Positions 16,614-25,300 of a DNA stretch of 45,712 nt are shown piece after piece. This stretch comes from Chloroflexota bacterium (GTDB taxonomy: Bacteria > Chloroflexota > Anaerolineae > Epilineales > SHYO01). The notes beneath the pieces are model-generated. The model ran no database searches. It had not been told where the DNA came from and saw only the letters and a program-made list of their open reading frames with translations. A program made the position numbers and the translations under genes. The stretch is taken from the NCBI GenBank assembly GCA_009692745.1, contig SHYO01000008.1:1-45712 (forward strand), in the 5' to 3' direction. How positions within the stretch are numbered: the first letter of the stretch is position 1; each line of letters opens with the position of its first letter.

Positions 16614-18206
16614 CTATTTCCCCAGGAAGCGATTCAGCACATTTGCCGTGATCTGCGAAACCGCGTCGTCCACCAAAATCGAACTGGGATAGCTAATGGA
16701 GCCCACAGAGAAGACGGCGCCGCCATTTCCCGGCTCATGGTAGACAATTTCCGCGCCGCCATTATCGACATTCAGCCCTTTTGCCACGAGCTGCACATTC
16801 TTGGGCGAGCTGGCCGAAATCTTATCCGTTTCGTGGCCCGATGCCCCGCCTGGGACGCGCATGTGCAGGCTCTTCTCGCCAAAAATATCCCCATCTTTCA
16901 ACCCCGTGCCTGCAAAAATCCAGTGACCGGCATCTACCACCCGGTAGGGCGCGCTGGTCATGACCCCCGTCTCCGTATAGACGACCCCCAGCAGGTTAGC
17001 CTCAGATTCCACACGCTGGTGAAAACGGCTCTCGAAGCCCAGCTTTTCCAACTGGGCTTGGCCCCCGTGCGGCCCATTTTGAAAGATGGTAGTATATTCA
17101 TCCACAAATTCCACTTCGCAGTTTAGGCCGTTGCCGCCCAAATACATCAGCTTGCCGCCGCGCTCGAAGACCCAGGATTTGAGCTTGTGATACATCTCTT
17201 TGGACCAGTACTCCGGGTGCGTGCTGATGATCAGCGCCTTGTAATCGTCCAGGTTCAGCAGCCCGCTGTGGAATTGGGTTTCGGCATAGTAATCGTAAGC
17301 AAAGCCCTCGCGCTCTAACCATCCCAACAGGCGCCACTCCGCCGGGGCGATGTGGCAGGCCGAGCGCCCCTCAATGGGGTCGGTTACCTGTTCGTCCTCA
17401 GGCACAAAGTTAATCGACTCGGGCCGTTCAAAGGAGAGCGGCAGATAAGTTTCGGAAATATAATTCCCCGAATCGGGATCGATGTAACGCTGCAAGTCCA
17501 GCCGGGCATTAACCGTCGGGGTAGGCGGCAGGCGGTCGGGGTTAATGTAGTTACTGCGGCCGCCGAAATTGTTATAGGCATTCCAGGTTATATTGGAGGC
17601 CAGCACCGCTAGCTCCGCCTGCGGTTTGGCCGGGGCCACCACCCAAGGGAAGGAGAAGAAGACGCCGGATTCCGTCTTGGCGTGCATATAGTACAGCCCG
17701 GAGCGTTCCGGCCCCGCCACCAGTTGCGCCTGTTGGGGGTTGCCGTACCCGCGCTTATTCCATTGCACCCCTGTCTGGGTATAATCCCCGTCGGGGGTGA
17801 TCTGCATGGTGGCGCGGGGACCATGCTCGTCGTACCAGCCGATGGGGCGGATATATTCCTTCTGCCAGCCGTAGCGCCACAATTCCAGTTTATATGCCTC
17901 CACCGCGTGTACGCGAAATTGGGCCCTCTCGCCGGAGCGCACCCACTTGGGCCACATATACCCCAGCAGGCTGTCCTTTAACAGGCGGAATTGGTACGGC
18001 TCGCCCTCTCTCACCGTCATCCGCACGCTTTTAGAGCCATATCCCTGCCGGTATAAAGTCACTTTGTAGGGACCGGGAGATACATCCGCATAGACCGCCC
18101 CAGTCGCTCGCGAGCGGGCTTCTACAGAGCCCTGGCTATTCTCGAATTCCAACAGCACATCCGGCAAGGCTACATACCGTTCATCACTGACATATCCGGC
18201 GAGCAT
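16614..18206 (-). CDS. N,N-dimethylformamidase beta-subunit-like protein
   Basis: The 530-aa protein has an N-terminal beta-sandwich (residues ~1-80, VSPGPYKVTLYRQGY) like a carboxypeptidase-regulatory domain. A large C-terminal part follows, with STHPEYWSKEMYHKLKSWVFERGGKLMYLGGNGLNCEV (quoted in parts), typical of the DMFase large-subunit family. The known enzyme is an iron-dependent amidohydrolase with a separate small alpha subunit; no alpha-subunit gene is seen here. It is shorter than the ~760-aa Paracoccus-type subunit. AAGGAG precedes ATG 18206. It sits between two rhamnonate-dehydratase-like paralogues, suggesting cleavage of an amide-linked sugar-acid derivative (inference). Confidence 0.72.
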   Translation of the reverse strand: MLAGYVSDERYVALPDVLLEFENSQGSVEARSRATGAVYADVSPGPYKVTLYRQGYGSKSVRMTVREGEPYQFRLLKDSLLGYMWPKWVRSGERAQFRVHAVEAYKLELWRYGWQKEYIRPIGWYDEHGPRATMQITPDGDYTQTGVQWNKRGYGNPQQAQLVAGPERSGLYYMHAKTESGVFFSFPWVVAPAKPQAELAVLASNITWNAYNNFGGRSNYINPDRLPPTPTVNARLDLQRYIDPDSGNYISETYLPLSFERPESINFVPEDEQVTDPIEGRSACHIAPAEWRLLGWLEREGFAYDYYAETQFHSGLLNLDDYKALIISTHPEYWSKEMYHKLKSWVFERGGKLMYLGGNGLNCEVEFVDEYTTIFQNGPHGGQAQLEKLGFESRFHQRVESEANLLGVVYTETGVMTSAPYRVVDAGHWIFAGTGLKDGDIFGEKSLHMRVPGGASGHETDKISASSPKNVQLVAKGLNVDNGGAEIVYHEPGNGGAVFSVGSISYPSSILVDDAVSQITANVLNRFLGK

Positions 18207-18254
18207 ACTATCTCCTTCTCACATGGTTGAGGGTCACAATCTGCCTGACCGGCA

Positions 18255-19418
18255 TCACCTGGCCGCCGCTGCCTCCAGCCAGTCCATAGTAACTTCCATG
18301 CCAAAGCCCGGTGCATCGCTGGGCACCAGGTAGCCGTCTTTGATGACCGCCGCGCCGGGGACGTGGCGCATCTCCTCCAGCGGCACGCCGGGAGAAGAGA
18401 CCCCGTCCGACCGCTCGCCCCAAGGGATGGCCGGCATGGCATAGGTCAGGTGCTGGCCGTAGGGCAGGTTCATTCCGCCATGGACGATCACCGAAATGCC
18501 AGCAGCTTCGGCGATGTGGCAAATCTTGACACAGGCCGTCATACCACCCGCCCAACAGATATCCGGTTGGAAAACATCCACCAGGCGCCGGTTGGCCGCC
18601 AGGGCAAAGGGCGCCGTCAAATACCAATGCTCGCCGGCCGCCAGGGTTTGCCAGGGCAAGCGCTCGCGCACCGCCGCGAAGCCGTCATAATCCTCCGGCA
18701 GCAGATAATCCTCAATCCACTTGAGGCGGTACGGGCGCAGCACCTCCGCCAGCCGGACGGTATACTCCACATCCAGGGCCAGCCAGCAGTCCAGCATCAG
18801 CTCATTATCATCCCCTACCAATTCGCGTGTCTTTGCCACCAGAGCTTCATTTTTCCTCAAACCATCCAGGCCATCAGAGGGTCCGTAGGGCAGGGGCAGC
18901 TTGGAGGCCTTAAAGCCTATCTCCTTATACCAGGCGATATCGAAGCCGGTAGCATAGCAGAAAATCTTATCCTTCTGCGGCCCGCCCAGCAGCTCATAGA
19001 CCGGTTTCTGCAACAGTTTGCCCTTGAGATCCCACAGCGCCAGGTCAACGGCGCTGATAGCATAGCTGGCTAAGCCGTTGCTGCCGTACATAGCGGACAT
19101 GCGCATCATCATGTCCCAGATTTTTTCCGTCGCCATGCAGTTTTCGCCGATAAGGGCGGGGGCATAATGCTCATTGATGATGCGCACTACCGGGTCGCCC
19201 CACATCGAAATGCCCAATCCCCAGGTGCCATCTTCGGCCGTGACCACGCAGGCCGGGCGCCTCCACCCGTGGGGACCCCAGGCATTGCGTCCCCCCTCCC
19301 GCGGGTAACGGGCGTTCGGATAAACCACGGGCAAAGATTCTCCGGTTCTGGGCCGGGGCCTGGTCTGGGGTCGTGGCTGGATGTCAACCTCTACAGCTCG
19401 GATCTCTTTGATTTTCAT
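18255..19418 (-). CDS. Enolase-superfamily dehydratase, L-rhamnonate-dehydratase-like, copy 2
   Basis: This 387-aa protein is a close paralogue of copy 1. Shared blocks include AMYGSNGLASYAISAVD, PVYELLGGPQKDKIFCYA and LKWIEDYLLPEDYDG. Metal and catalytic positions are kept: LMLDCWLALDVEYT, IEDYLLP, AAGEHWY, DVFQPDICWAGG and VIVHGGMNLPYGQH. ATG 19418 is the first start after a REPIN-containing gap, so this gene may head its own sub-operon of dehydratase, DMFase-like protein, dehydratase and CocE 2. Confidence 0.87.
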   Translation of the reverse strand: MKIKEIRAVEVDIQPRPQTRPRPRTGESLPVVYPNARYPREGGRNAWGPHGWRRPACVVTAEDGTWGLGISMWGDPVVRIINEHYAPALIGENCMATEKIWDMMMRMSAMYGSNGLASYAISAVDLALWDLKGKLLQKPVYELLGGPQKDKIFCYATGFDIAWYKEIGFKASKLPLPYGPSDGLDGLRKNEALVAKTRELVGDDNELMLDCWLALDVEYTVRLAEVLRPYRLKWIEDYLLPEDYDGFAAVRERLPWQTLAAGEHWYLTAPFALAANRRLVDVFQPDICWAGGMTACVKICHIAEAAGISVIVHGGMNLPYGQHLTYAMPAIPWGERSDGVSSPGVPLEEMRHVPGAAVIKDGYLVPSDAPGFGMEVTMDWLEAAAAR

Positions 19419-19507
19419 GGTTTAACCACCATCCTTTTGATTTTCAACTTTTCAATTTCATACCCGTCATCGATTACGATCAAATCCCCCATATCTAGAG
19501 CAATATA

Positions 19508-19596
19508 GTAGGTGCGGTTTTCCAACCGCACGCATTTGCCCACGTCAAAACAAAAGCGTGCGGTATCAAGCAGTGAAGTTCACTGCCCGCACCTAC
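19508..19596. repeat. REPIN-like palindromic element 3, 3' side of the RAYT gene
   Basis: The left arm is GTAGGTGCGGTTTTCCAACCGCAC. The right arm is the long variant ending GAAGTTCACTGCCCGCACCTAC, the mirror of the left arm of element 2. It lies 45 bp beyond the transposase stop. Confidence 0.8.
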
Positions 19597-19641
19597 ATCA
19601 CTGGTCATCAATCCGCATATTTTTATGAATTCACCATACTT

Positions 19642-20175
19642 CTACTCGGATTTTTGCCAATTATAATCTGCGATTGAGGTCGGCGCCGACCAGCCCCACT
19701 GCTCCGGGTAAGCGCCACGTTTTTGCCAGTGGACAAAGCTGCTGTGAGGCCATGATTCCGGCCTGTCGACCAACCCGTGCTTGACCGGGTTGTAATGAAT
19801 ATAATCCAAGTGGCGTTGTAGATCAATTTCGTCCCGTATAATATGATCCCAGAATCCTTTTTGCCAAAAGACTGTCTGACCCACCGTGCCCGTTGCAGCC
19901 TTATACGCTATAGTAAAATTGCGCTTCAGTGAGTGCATGATATCACTGAAGTTGCTTGGACTTGTTGGTTGAATCAGAAGGTGAAAATGGTCTGGTAAAA
20001 AAACATAGGCCAGCATGGTGAATGGATGATAGTCCTTTACGCGCTGTAGTGTCGTACGCAACAGTGCAAGATACTGCAGTTCTTGAAAAACCGGAGTTCG
20101 GTCCTGGACGATCTGGGTTATGAAGACCAGAGCATCGGAAATATAGTAGCGGCGGATGTTCATCGGGCGCACCAC
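19642..20175 (-). CDS. REP-associated tyrosine transposase (RAYT, Y1 HUH family)
   Basis: The 177-aa product has the IS200/IS605-type HUH motif in LPDHFHLLIQP and the catalytic-Tyr helix in LDYIHYNPVKHGLV. The WQKGFWDHIIRDE block in between is typical of RAYTs. These are domesticated single-strand transposases thought to mobilise or maintain REP/REPIN repeats rather than full insertion sequences. REP-type palindromes flank the gene closely: 45 bp beyond the stop and about 41 bp before the start. More copies are scattered over 26 kb. Start choice is ATG 20175 or ATG 20163 (MNIRRYY). The frame is intact. Confidence 0.88.
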   Translation of the reverse strand: MVRPMNIRRYYISDALVFITQIVQDRTPVFQELQYLALLRTTLQRVKDYHPFTMLAYVFLPDHFHLLIQPTSPSNFSDIMHSLKRNFTIAYKAATGTVGQTVFWQKGFWDHIIRDEIDLQRHLDYIHYNPVKHGLVDRPESWPHSSFVHWQKRGAYPEQWGWSAPTSIADYNWQKSE

Positions 20176-20216
20176 GGTATTTAAGAGTATCGTATAGTCC
20201 TATCGTCACATTTCAA

Positions 20217-20242
20217 GCGTGCGGTTGGAAAACCGCACCTAC
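20217..20242. repeat. Single-arm REP element, 5' side of the RAYT gene
   Basis: GCGTGCGGTTGGAAAACCGCACCTAC is one arm of the REPIN family, a hairpin of GTGCGGTT against AACCGCAC with a short loop. It abuts the hyuA stop codon. Confidence 0.75.
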
Positions 20243-22365
20243 TAAATTTCCTCCCGCCTGATTAATAGGTTCCCAAAGCGGTCAACCTGCGCCCGGTAAC
20301 CGGGGTGAATCACCGTGGTCGAATCGAACTCCTCCACAATCGCCGGACCGGCGATCACCGCGCCGGCACCCAGGCGATAGCGGTCATAGATACCACATTC
20401 CACATACCCGCCCCGCTCGGCGAAATAGACCGGGCGGGTAGTTTTTTGCGCTGTCCCCCCGGTAATATCCGCCGCGCCGGCTTGCTCAATCTGCCGCAGC
20501 TTCGGCTTAGCAATCTTGCCCAGCGCCGTCAGCCGCAAAGTCACCAGCTCAACCGGTTCCTCCGGGGCGCTGTAGCCATAGGCGCGCCGGTGCTCCTGGT
20601 GAAACCTGTTCAGAATCTCGGCCATTGTATCCGCCCCGAAAGGCGCAGGCCGCCCGTCGCCGTCTCCAAGCGGCATAGTCAGCTCGTAACTCTGCCCGAC
20701 GTAGCGGACATCCACCTGGCGGATGAAGCTTATATCTGCGTCTGCGATGCCTTCGCGTGCCAGGGCCGCCTGCCCGGCATGCATCCAACGCTGGAAGGCA
20801 GCTTCCACAGCGGCAGGATCGAGCCGGTCGACTCTTTGAATCAAGGTGGTAGCATAATCGTGCTTTAGATCCGTGACCAGCAATCCCATAGCCGAGGTAA
20901 TGCCGGGACTCATCGGAATCATGATCATCGGGATCTCGGTTTCAGCTCCCAACCGGTTGGCATGTAATGGCCCGGCGCCGCCGAACGCCACCAACACAAA
21001 GTCCCGCGGGTCATAGCCGCGCTGCACCGACACCAGGCGCAAAGCATTCACCATGGCTGCGTTAGCAATCTCCACAATGCCGTGAGCCACTTCCACCACA
21101 TCCAACCCCAGCGGCACGGCGCATTTTTCCTGAATTGCCTGCCGTGCCCGCGCCACATCCAGCTCGATCTCCCCACCCAGGAAATAGTGCGGATTGATGC
21201 GGCCCAACACCAGGTTGGCATCGGTGATCGTCGGCTCGGCGCCTCCTTTGCCATAACACACCGGCCCGGGGTCTGCCCCGGCGCTGCGCGGTCCCACCCG
21301 CAGCGCCCCACCAGCATCAATCCAGGCGATCGAGCCGCCGCCGGCCCCAATCTCCACCAGGTCAATCACCGGCGTCCGGATAGGATAACCACTGGCCTTG
21401 TTCCGGCCCGAACCCGATTTAGCCGTGGCTCCTACCTCATAATCCTTTGTCACCTGGGGTGTGCCATTCTGGATCAGCCCGGCCTTAGCGGTGGTGCCGC
21501 CCATGTCCAGCGAGATAATATCTTTGTATCCCACTGAATTGCCCAGGTAGGCAGCCGCGATCACCCCTGCCGCGGGACCCGATTCCACCATAAAAACCGG
21601 CTTCTCGCAGGCAGCACTGAAGGTGAATACTCCTCCGTTACTCTGCATCACCAACAGCTCCGCTGCCAGGCCGGCCTCGCGCAAGCGCGCTTCGATCTTC
21701 TGCAAGTAGCGCATCACCACAGGGCGGATGCTGGCGTTGATAATGGTAGTGCTGGCGCGGAAGTACTCGCGGAATTCGGGCGCCACTTCAGACGACAGGG
21801 AGATGATCGCCTCTGGAAAAACCTCCCGTAGGATCTCCCCGGCGCGCCGCTCATGGGCCGGGTTGATATAGGCATGTAGAAAACAGACGGCGACGGACTC
21901 CACGCCTTCGCGCCGCAGCGCTTCACCCACCTGGCGCATCGCGTCCTCATCCAGCGGCAGCAGAACTTGTCCTTGGGCATCCAACCGCTCGGGCACCCCA
22001 TAACACAGGTTGCGCGGCACAAGCGGGCGCGGCTTCTCAAAATGCACATCGTAGAGGGAGGGGCGGATCTGGCGCGCAATCTCCAACATATCGCGGAATC
22101 CCGCGGTGGTCACAAAGCCGGTGCGGGCTATCTTACCCTCGATGATGGCGTTGGTCGCCACCGTGGTGCCGTGTACCACATACTCCACCTCCCCCGGCGC
22201 CACCTCTGCCTGGCGCAAGATGCGGGCGGTCGCTTCCAGGAAGCCGATAGAGGGATCTTGAGGAGTCGATGAGACCTTGCCAATGCGAATCTCGCCGGTA
22301 GTCTCATTAATCAACGTAGCATCGGTGAAGGTGCCACCGATATCGATGCCAAGTCTGTATGCCAT
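20242..22365 (-). CDS. hyuA: Hydantoinase/oxoprolinase A-type subunit (HyuA)
   Basis: This full-length 707-aa protein belongs to the N-methylhydantoinase A / 5-oxoprolinase / acetone carboxylase beta family. GIDIGGTFTDA (residues 6-16) is the ATP phosphate-binding loop, VVHGTTVATNAIIEGK follows, and DMGGTTAKAGLI and FGGAGPLHA are the later nucleotide-binding blocks. The enzyme opens a cyclic amide or carboxylates a ketone at the cost of ATP, together with a B subunit. Its ATG is one base from the stop of the NACHT-HEAT gene, so translation is likely coupled to it. The B subunit lies 12 kb upstream (34384-36132), an unusual split. Confidence 0.92.
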   Translation of the reverse strand: MAYRLGIDIGGTFTDATLINETTGEIRIGKVSSTPQDPSIGFLEATARILRQAEVAPGEVEYVVHGTTVATNAIIEGKIARTGFVTTAGFRDMLEIARQIRPSLYDVHFEKPRPLVPRNLCYGVPERLDAQGQVLLPLDEDAMRQVGEALRREGVESVAVCFLHAYINPAHERRAGEILREVFPEAIISLSSEVAPEFREYFRASTTIINASIRPVVMRYLQKIEARLREAGLAAELLVMQSNGGVFTFSAACEKPVFMVESGPAAGVIAAAYLGNSVGYKDIISLDMGGTTAKAGLIQNGTPQVTKDYEVGATAKSGSGRNKASGYPIRTPVIDLVEIGAGGGSIAWIDAGGALRVGPRSAGADPGPVCYGKGGAEPTITDANLVLGRINPHYFLGGEIELDVARARQAIQEKCAVPLGLDVVEVAHGIVEIANAAMVNALRLVSVQRGYDPRDFVLVAFGGAGPLHANRLGAETEIPMIMIPMSPGITSAMGLLVTDLKHDYATTLIQRVDRLDPAAVEAAFQRWMHAGQAALAREGIADADISFIRQVDVRYVGQSYELTMPLGDGDGRPAPFGADTMAEILNRFHQEHRRAYGYSAPEEPVELVTLRLTALGKIAKPKLRQIEQAGAADITGGTAQKTTRPVYFAERGGYVECGIYDRYRLGAGAVIAGPAIVEEFDSTTVIHPGYRAQVDRFGNLLIRREEI

Positions 22366-22366
22366 A

Positions 22367-25300
22367 TCAAGAAAATTCCTCTATTGTCGGGGCAGCAGCC
22401 AAAGATTGCATGGCATTGAATGCTGCATCAAGCACCTCGGGATCTCGTTCCTCTTGAAGTAAGCGCTCAAGCAGGGCAAATATGTGAGGCTGGCGAAAAC
22501 TAGCTTTCAACTTTCCCAGAGCCAATGCAGCTTGCTTGCGTATATCCTCAGAATTTGGAATCATTGCCAATGGATGGGCTCCATAGTCCAAGGCTTGAAT
22601 AAGTGTAGCGGTCGCTTCAGTAGCAAATCTGTCGTCGTTGAGAAGTAATTCTGCGACAGCGATATGTGCGGGCCATGCATCAAGGCCCCGATCATCCTCT
22701 AAAGTTGCTATAAGTGGAACTATAGCTTGAGCAAGACACTCTTGCCCGGCCTCGGCAAGAATTTCCGCGGCGCTTCGTCGAGACCGCCAATCCATAGAAC
22801 TCAGCAAATTTATGATCTCATGCCGGGCTGTCAGATCATTGGCTATCAATCTGCCCCATTGATGTACGACGATCTGCCGGGAATCCACTATTTCTCCGTA
22901 CACGCTGAAATATTGACCATCCGATGCCAAAACAGGCTGCAATTTCTGACGCAGGCCGGTATCTACTTCCACCAGCTCAGCCAGCGCGTACACGGCAGCC
23001 GCTCGCACGTAACGATCCTCATCCTCCAGACGGGTCACCACCTCCGAGCGGATATCCGCATCGCTACCCACTGACTCGGCCAACACCTGCACGGCAGTCG
23101 TCCGCACGTAACTATCCTCATCCTCCAGACGGGTCACCACCTCCGAGCGGATATCTGCATCGCTACCCACCAGCTTAGCCAACGCCCGCACAGCAGCCCC
23201 CCGCACGTAACGATCCTCATCCTCCAGACGGGCCACGACCGCCGAGCGGATATCCGCATCGCTACCCACCAGATCAGCCAGCACGTACACGGCAGCCGCT
23301 CGCACGTCATTATCCTCATCCTCCAGACAGGCCACCAGAGCTGCGCGGATATCCGCATCACTACTCACCAGCTCAGCCAACGCCCGCACAGTAGCCCCCC
23401 GCACGTCATTATCCTCATCCTCCAGACGGGCCACTACCTCCGAGCGGATATCTGCATTGCTACCCACCAACTCAGCCAGTGCGTACACGGCAGCCGCTCG
23501 CACGTCATTATCCTCATCCTCCAGACGGGCCACGACCGCCGAGCGGATATCTGCATTGCTACCCACCAACTCAGCCAAGGCCTGCACGGCAGCCGCTCGC
23601 ACGTCATTATCCTCATCCTCCAGACGGGCCACTACCTCCGAGCGGATATCCACATCGCTACCCACCAACTCAGCCAAGGCCTGCACGGCAGCCGCCCGCA
23701 CGTAACTATCCTCATCCTCCAGACGGGCCACTACCGCCGAGCGGATATCTGCATCGCTACCCACTAGCTCAGCCAACGCCCGCACGGCAGCCCCCCGCAC
23801 ATACGAAGCGTCATCATCTAAGTGGGCTACCACATTAGCCTTTACCATATTATCCTGGCGAACGAATCCAGCCAATACCTTCAGAACGGCGATATGGGCC
23901 TGGTTAGATTCCAGGCAACGATGATCCTTCAATGTCTTAAATATCAAGTGGACAAGGTCACCTTGATTCGTAGCGCCGTTCATCAAGGTGAGGCAAGCTA
24001 TGCGTCTAGTTTCCCAATCACGATGGGTAAGTAAATTTTGAATTGTTGTGGCTACATTGTGATCTCGATCCATCAATTTTCCGAGGGTTTCAACGGCAGC
24101 CGTCCGCACGTAACGATCCTCATCCTCCAGACAGGCCATCAGAGTTGCGCGGATATCCGCATCACTACTCACCAGCTCAGTCAGCGCGTACACGGCAGCC
24201 GCTCGCACGTCATTATCCTCATCCTCCAGACGGGCCACGACCGCCGAGCGGATATCCGCATCGCTACCCACTGACTCGGCCAACACCTGCACGGCAGCCC
24301 CCCGCACGTAACTATCCTTATCCTCCAGACAGGCCACCAGAGCTGCGCGGATATCCGCATCGCTACCCACCAACTCAGCAAGTGCGTACACAGCAGCCCC
24401 CCGCACGTAACCATCATCCTCCAGACGGGCCACGACCGCCGAGCGGATATCCGCATCGCTACCCACCGACTCGGCCAACACCTGCACGGCAGCCGCTCGC
24501 ACGTCATTAGCCTCATCCTCCAGACAGGCCACTACCGCCGAGCGGATATCCGCATCACTACCCACCAGCTCAGCCAACGCCCGCACGGCAGCCGCTCGCA
24601 CGTAACCATCCTCATCCTCCAGACAGGTTATCACCTCCGAGCGAATCACGTTATCCTGGCCTAAAAACTCCACCAGGGCATTTAATACCTTGACGGTTAT
24701 TTTCCGGTCGTTTATATTGGATATCCGCCTTCGTTTCAGAAGATTAACAATCACTTCCAAAGCTTCGGGAACTCTTGATCTATCCCCTGCACGAAGCGTC
24801 GATAGAAGCGTTAACCTACGAATAGAATTTCTCTGAAGGTTGGGTATATGAGAAATTGTTAAAGGTTCTAATCTTTGAACAATCCGTCGAAGGGTTGGCA
24901 AGCCGATATTGATGTCGTCTATTGCACAATCGGCAGCCAGGAATAGATCGCGATGCAGAAGTGCTTCATGGGCATTCTTAGCATCTAAAATCTGCTCAAG
25001 AAGTTGTTTGGCCTCAATACCACGATTTTCGGTCACACCCAACCGCGCAGCAGCTAAAAGAATAGGTTCACGCCAACGGTTTGCATGTAAATTATCTTTG
25101 ACCCGCTTCCAGCGTTCTTCGGGTGACATACGTGCCAGGGCGCGCCCGGCGAAGTATTCTTGAAAAGTAAGATGGCGAAAACCAAAGGCATTTTGACCTC
25201 GTTCAACCAGTAATCCCGAAAACTGGCGCATGTCATTAAGGAATGTCTCTGTCCGGCGCTCTGCTTCGTGTAATTCAGCTACCTGGACGTCAGGATCGTC

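Noticed and set aside
23457-24510. Plus-strand ORFs rich in Arg/Pro/His (for example 23479-23838 and 24043-24510)
   Set aside because: They are repetitive shadows of the HEAT repeats on the opposite strand, without ribosome sites.
22966-24658. 99-bp direct repeats that could be taken for a CRISPR-like or satellite array
   Set aside because: They are in frame in a 1694-aa gene, have no unique spacers, and encode a regular HEAT-type unit.
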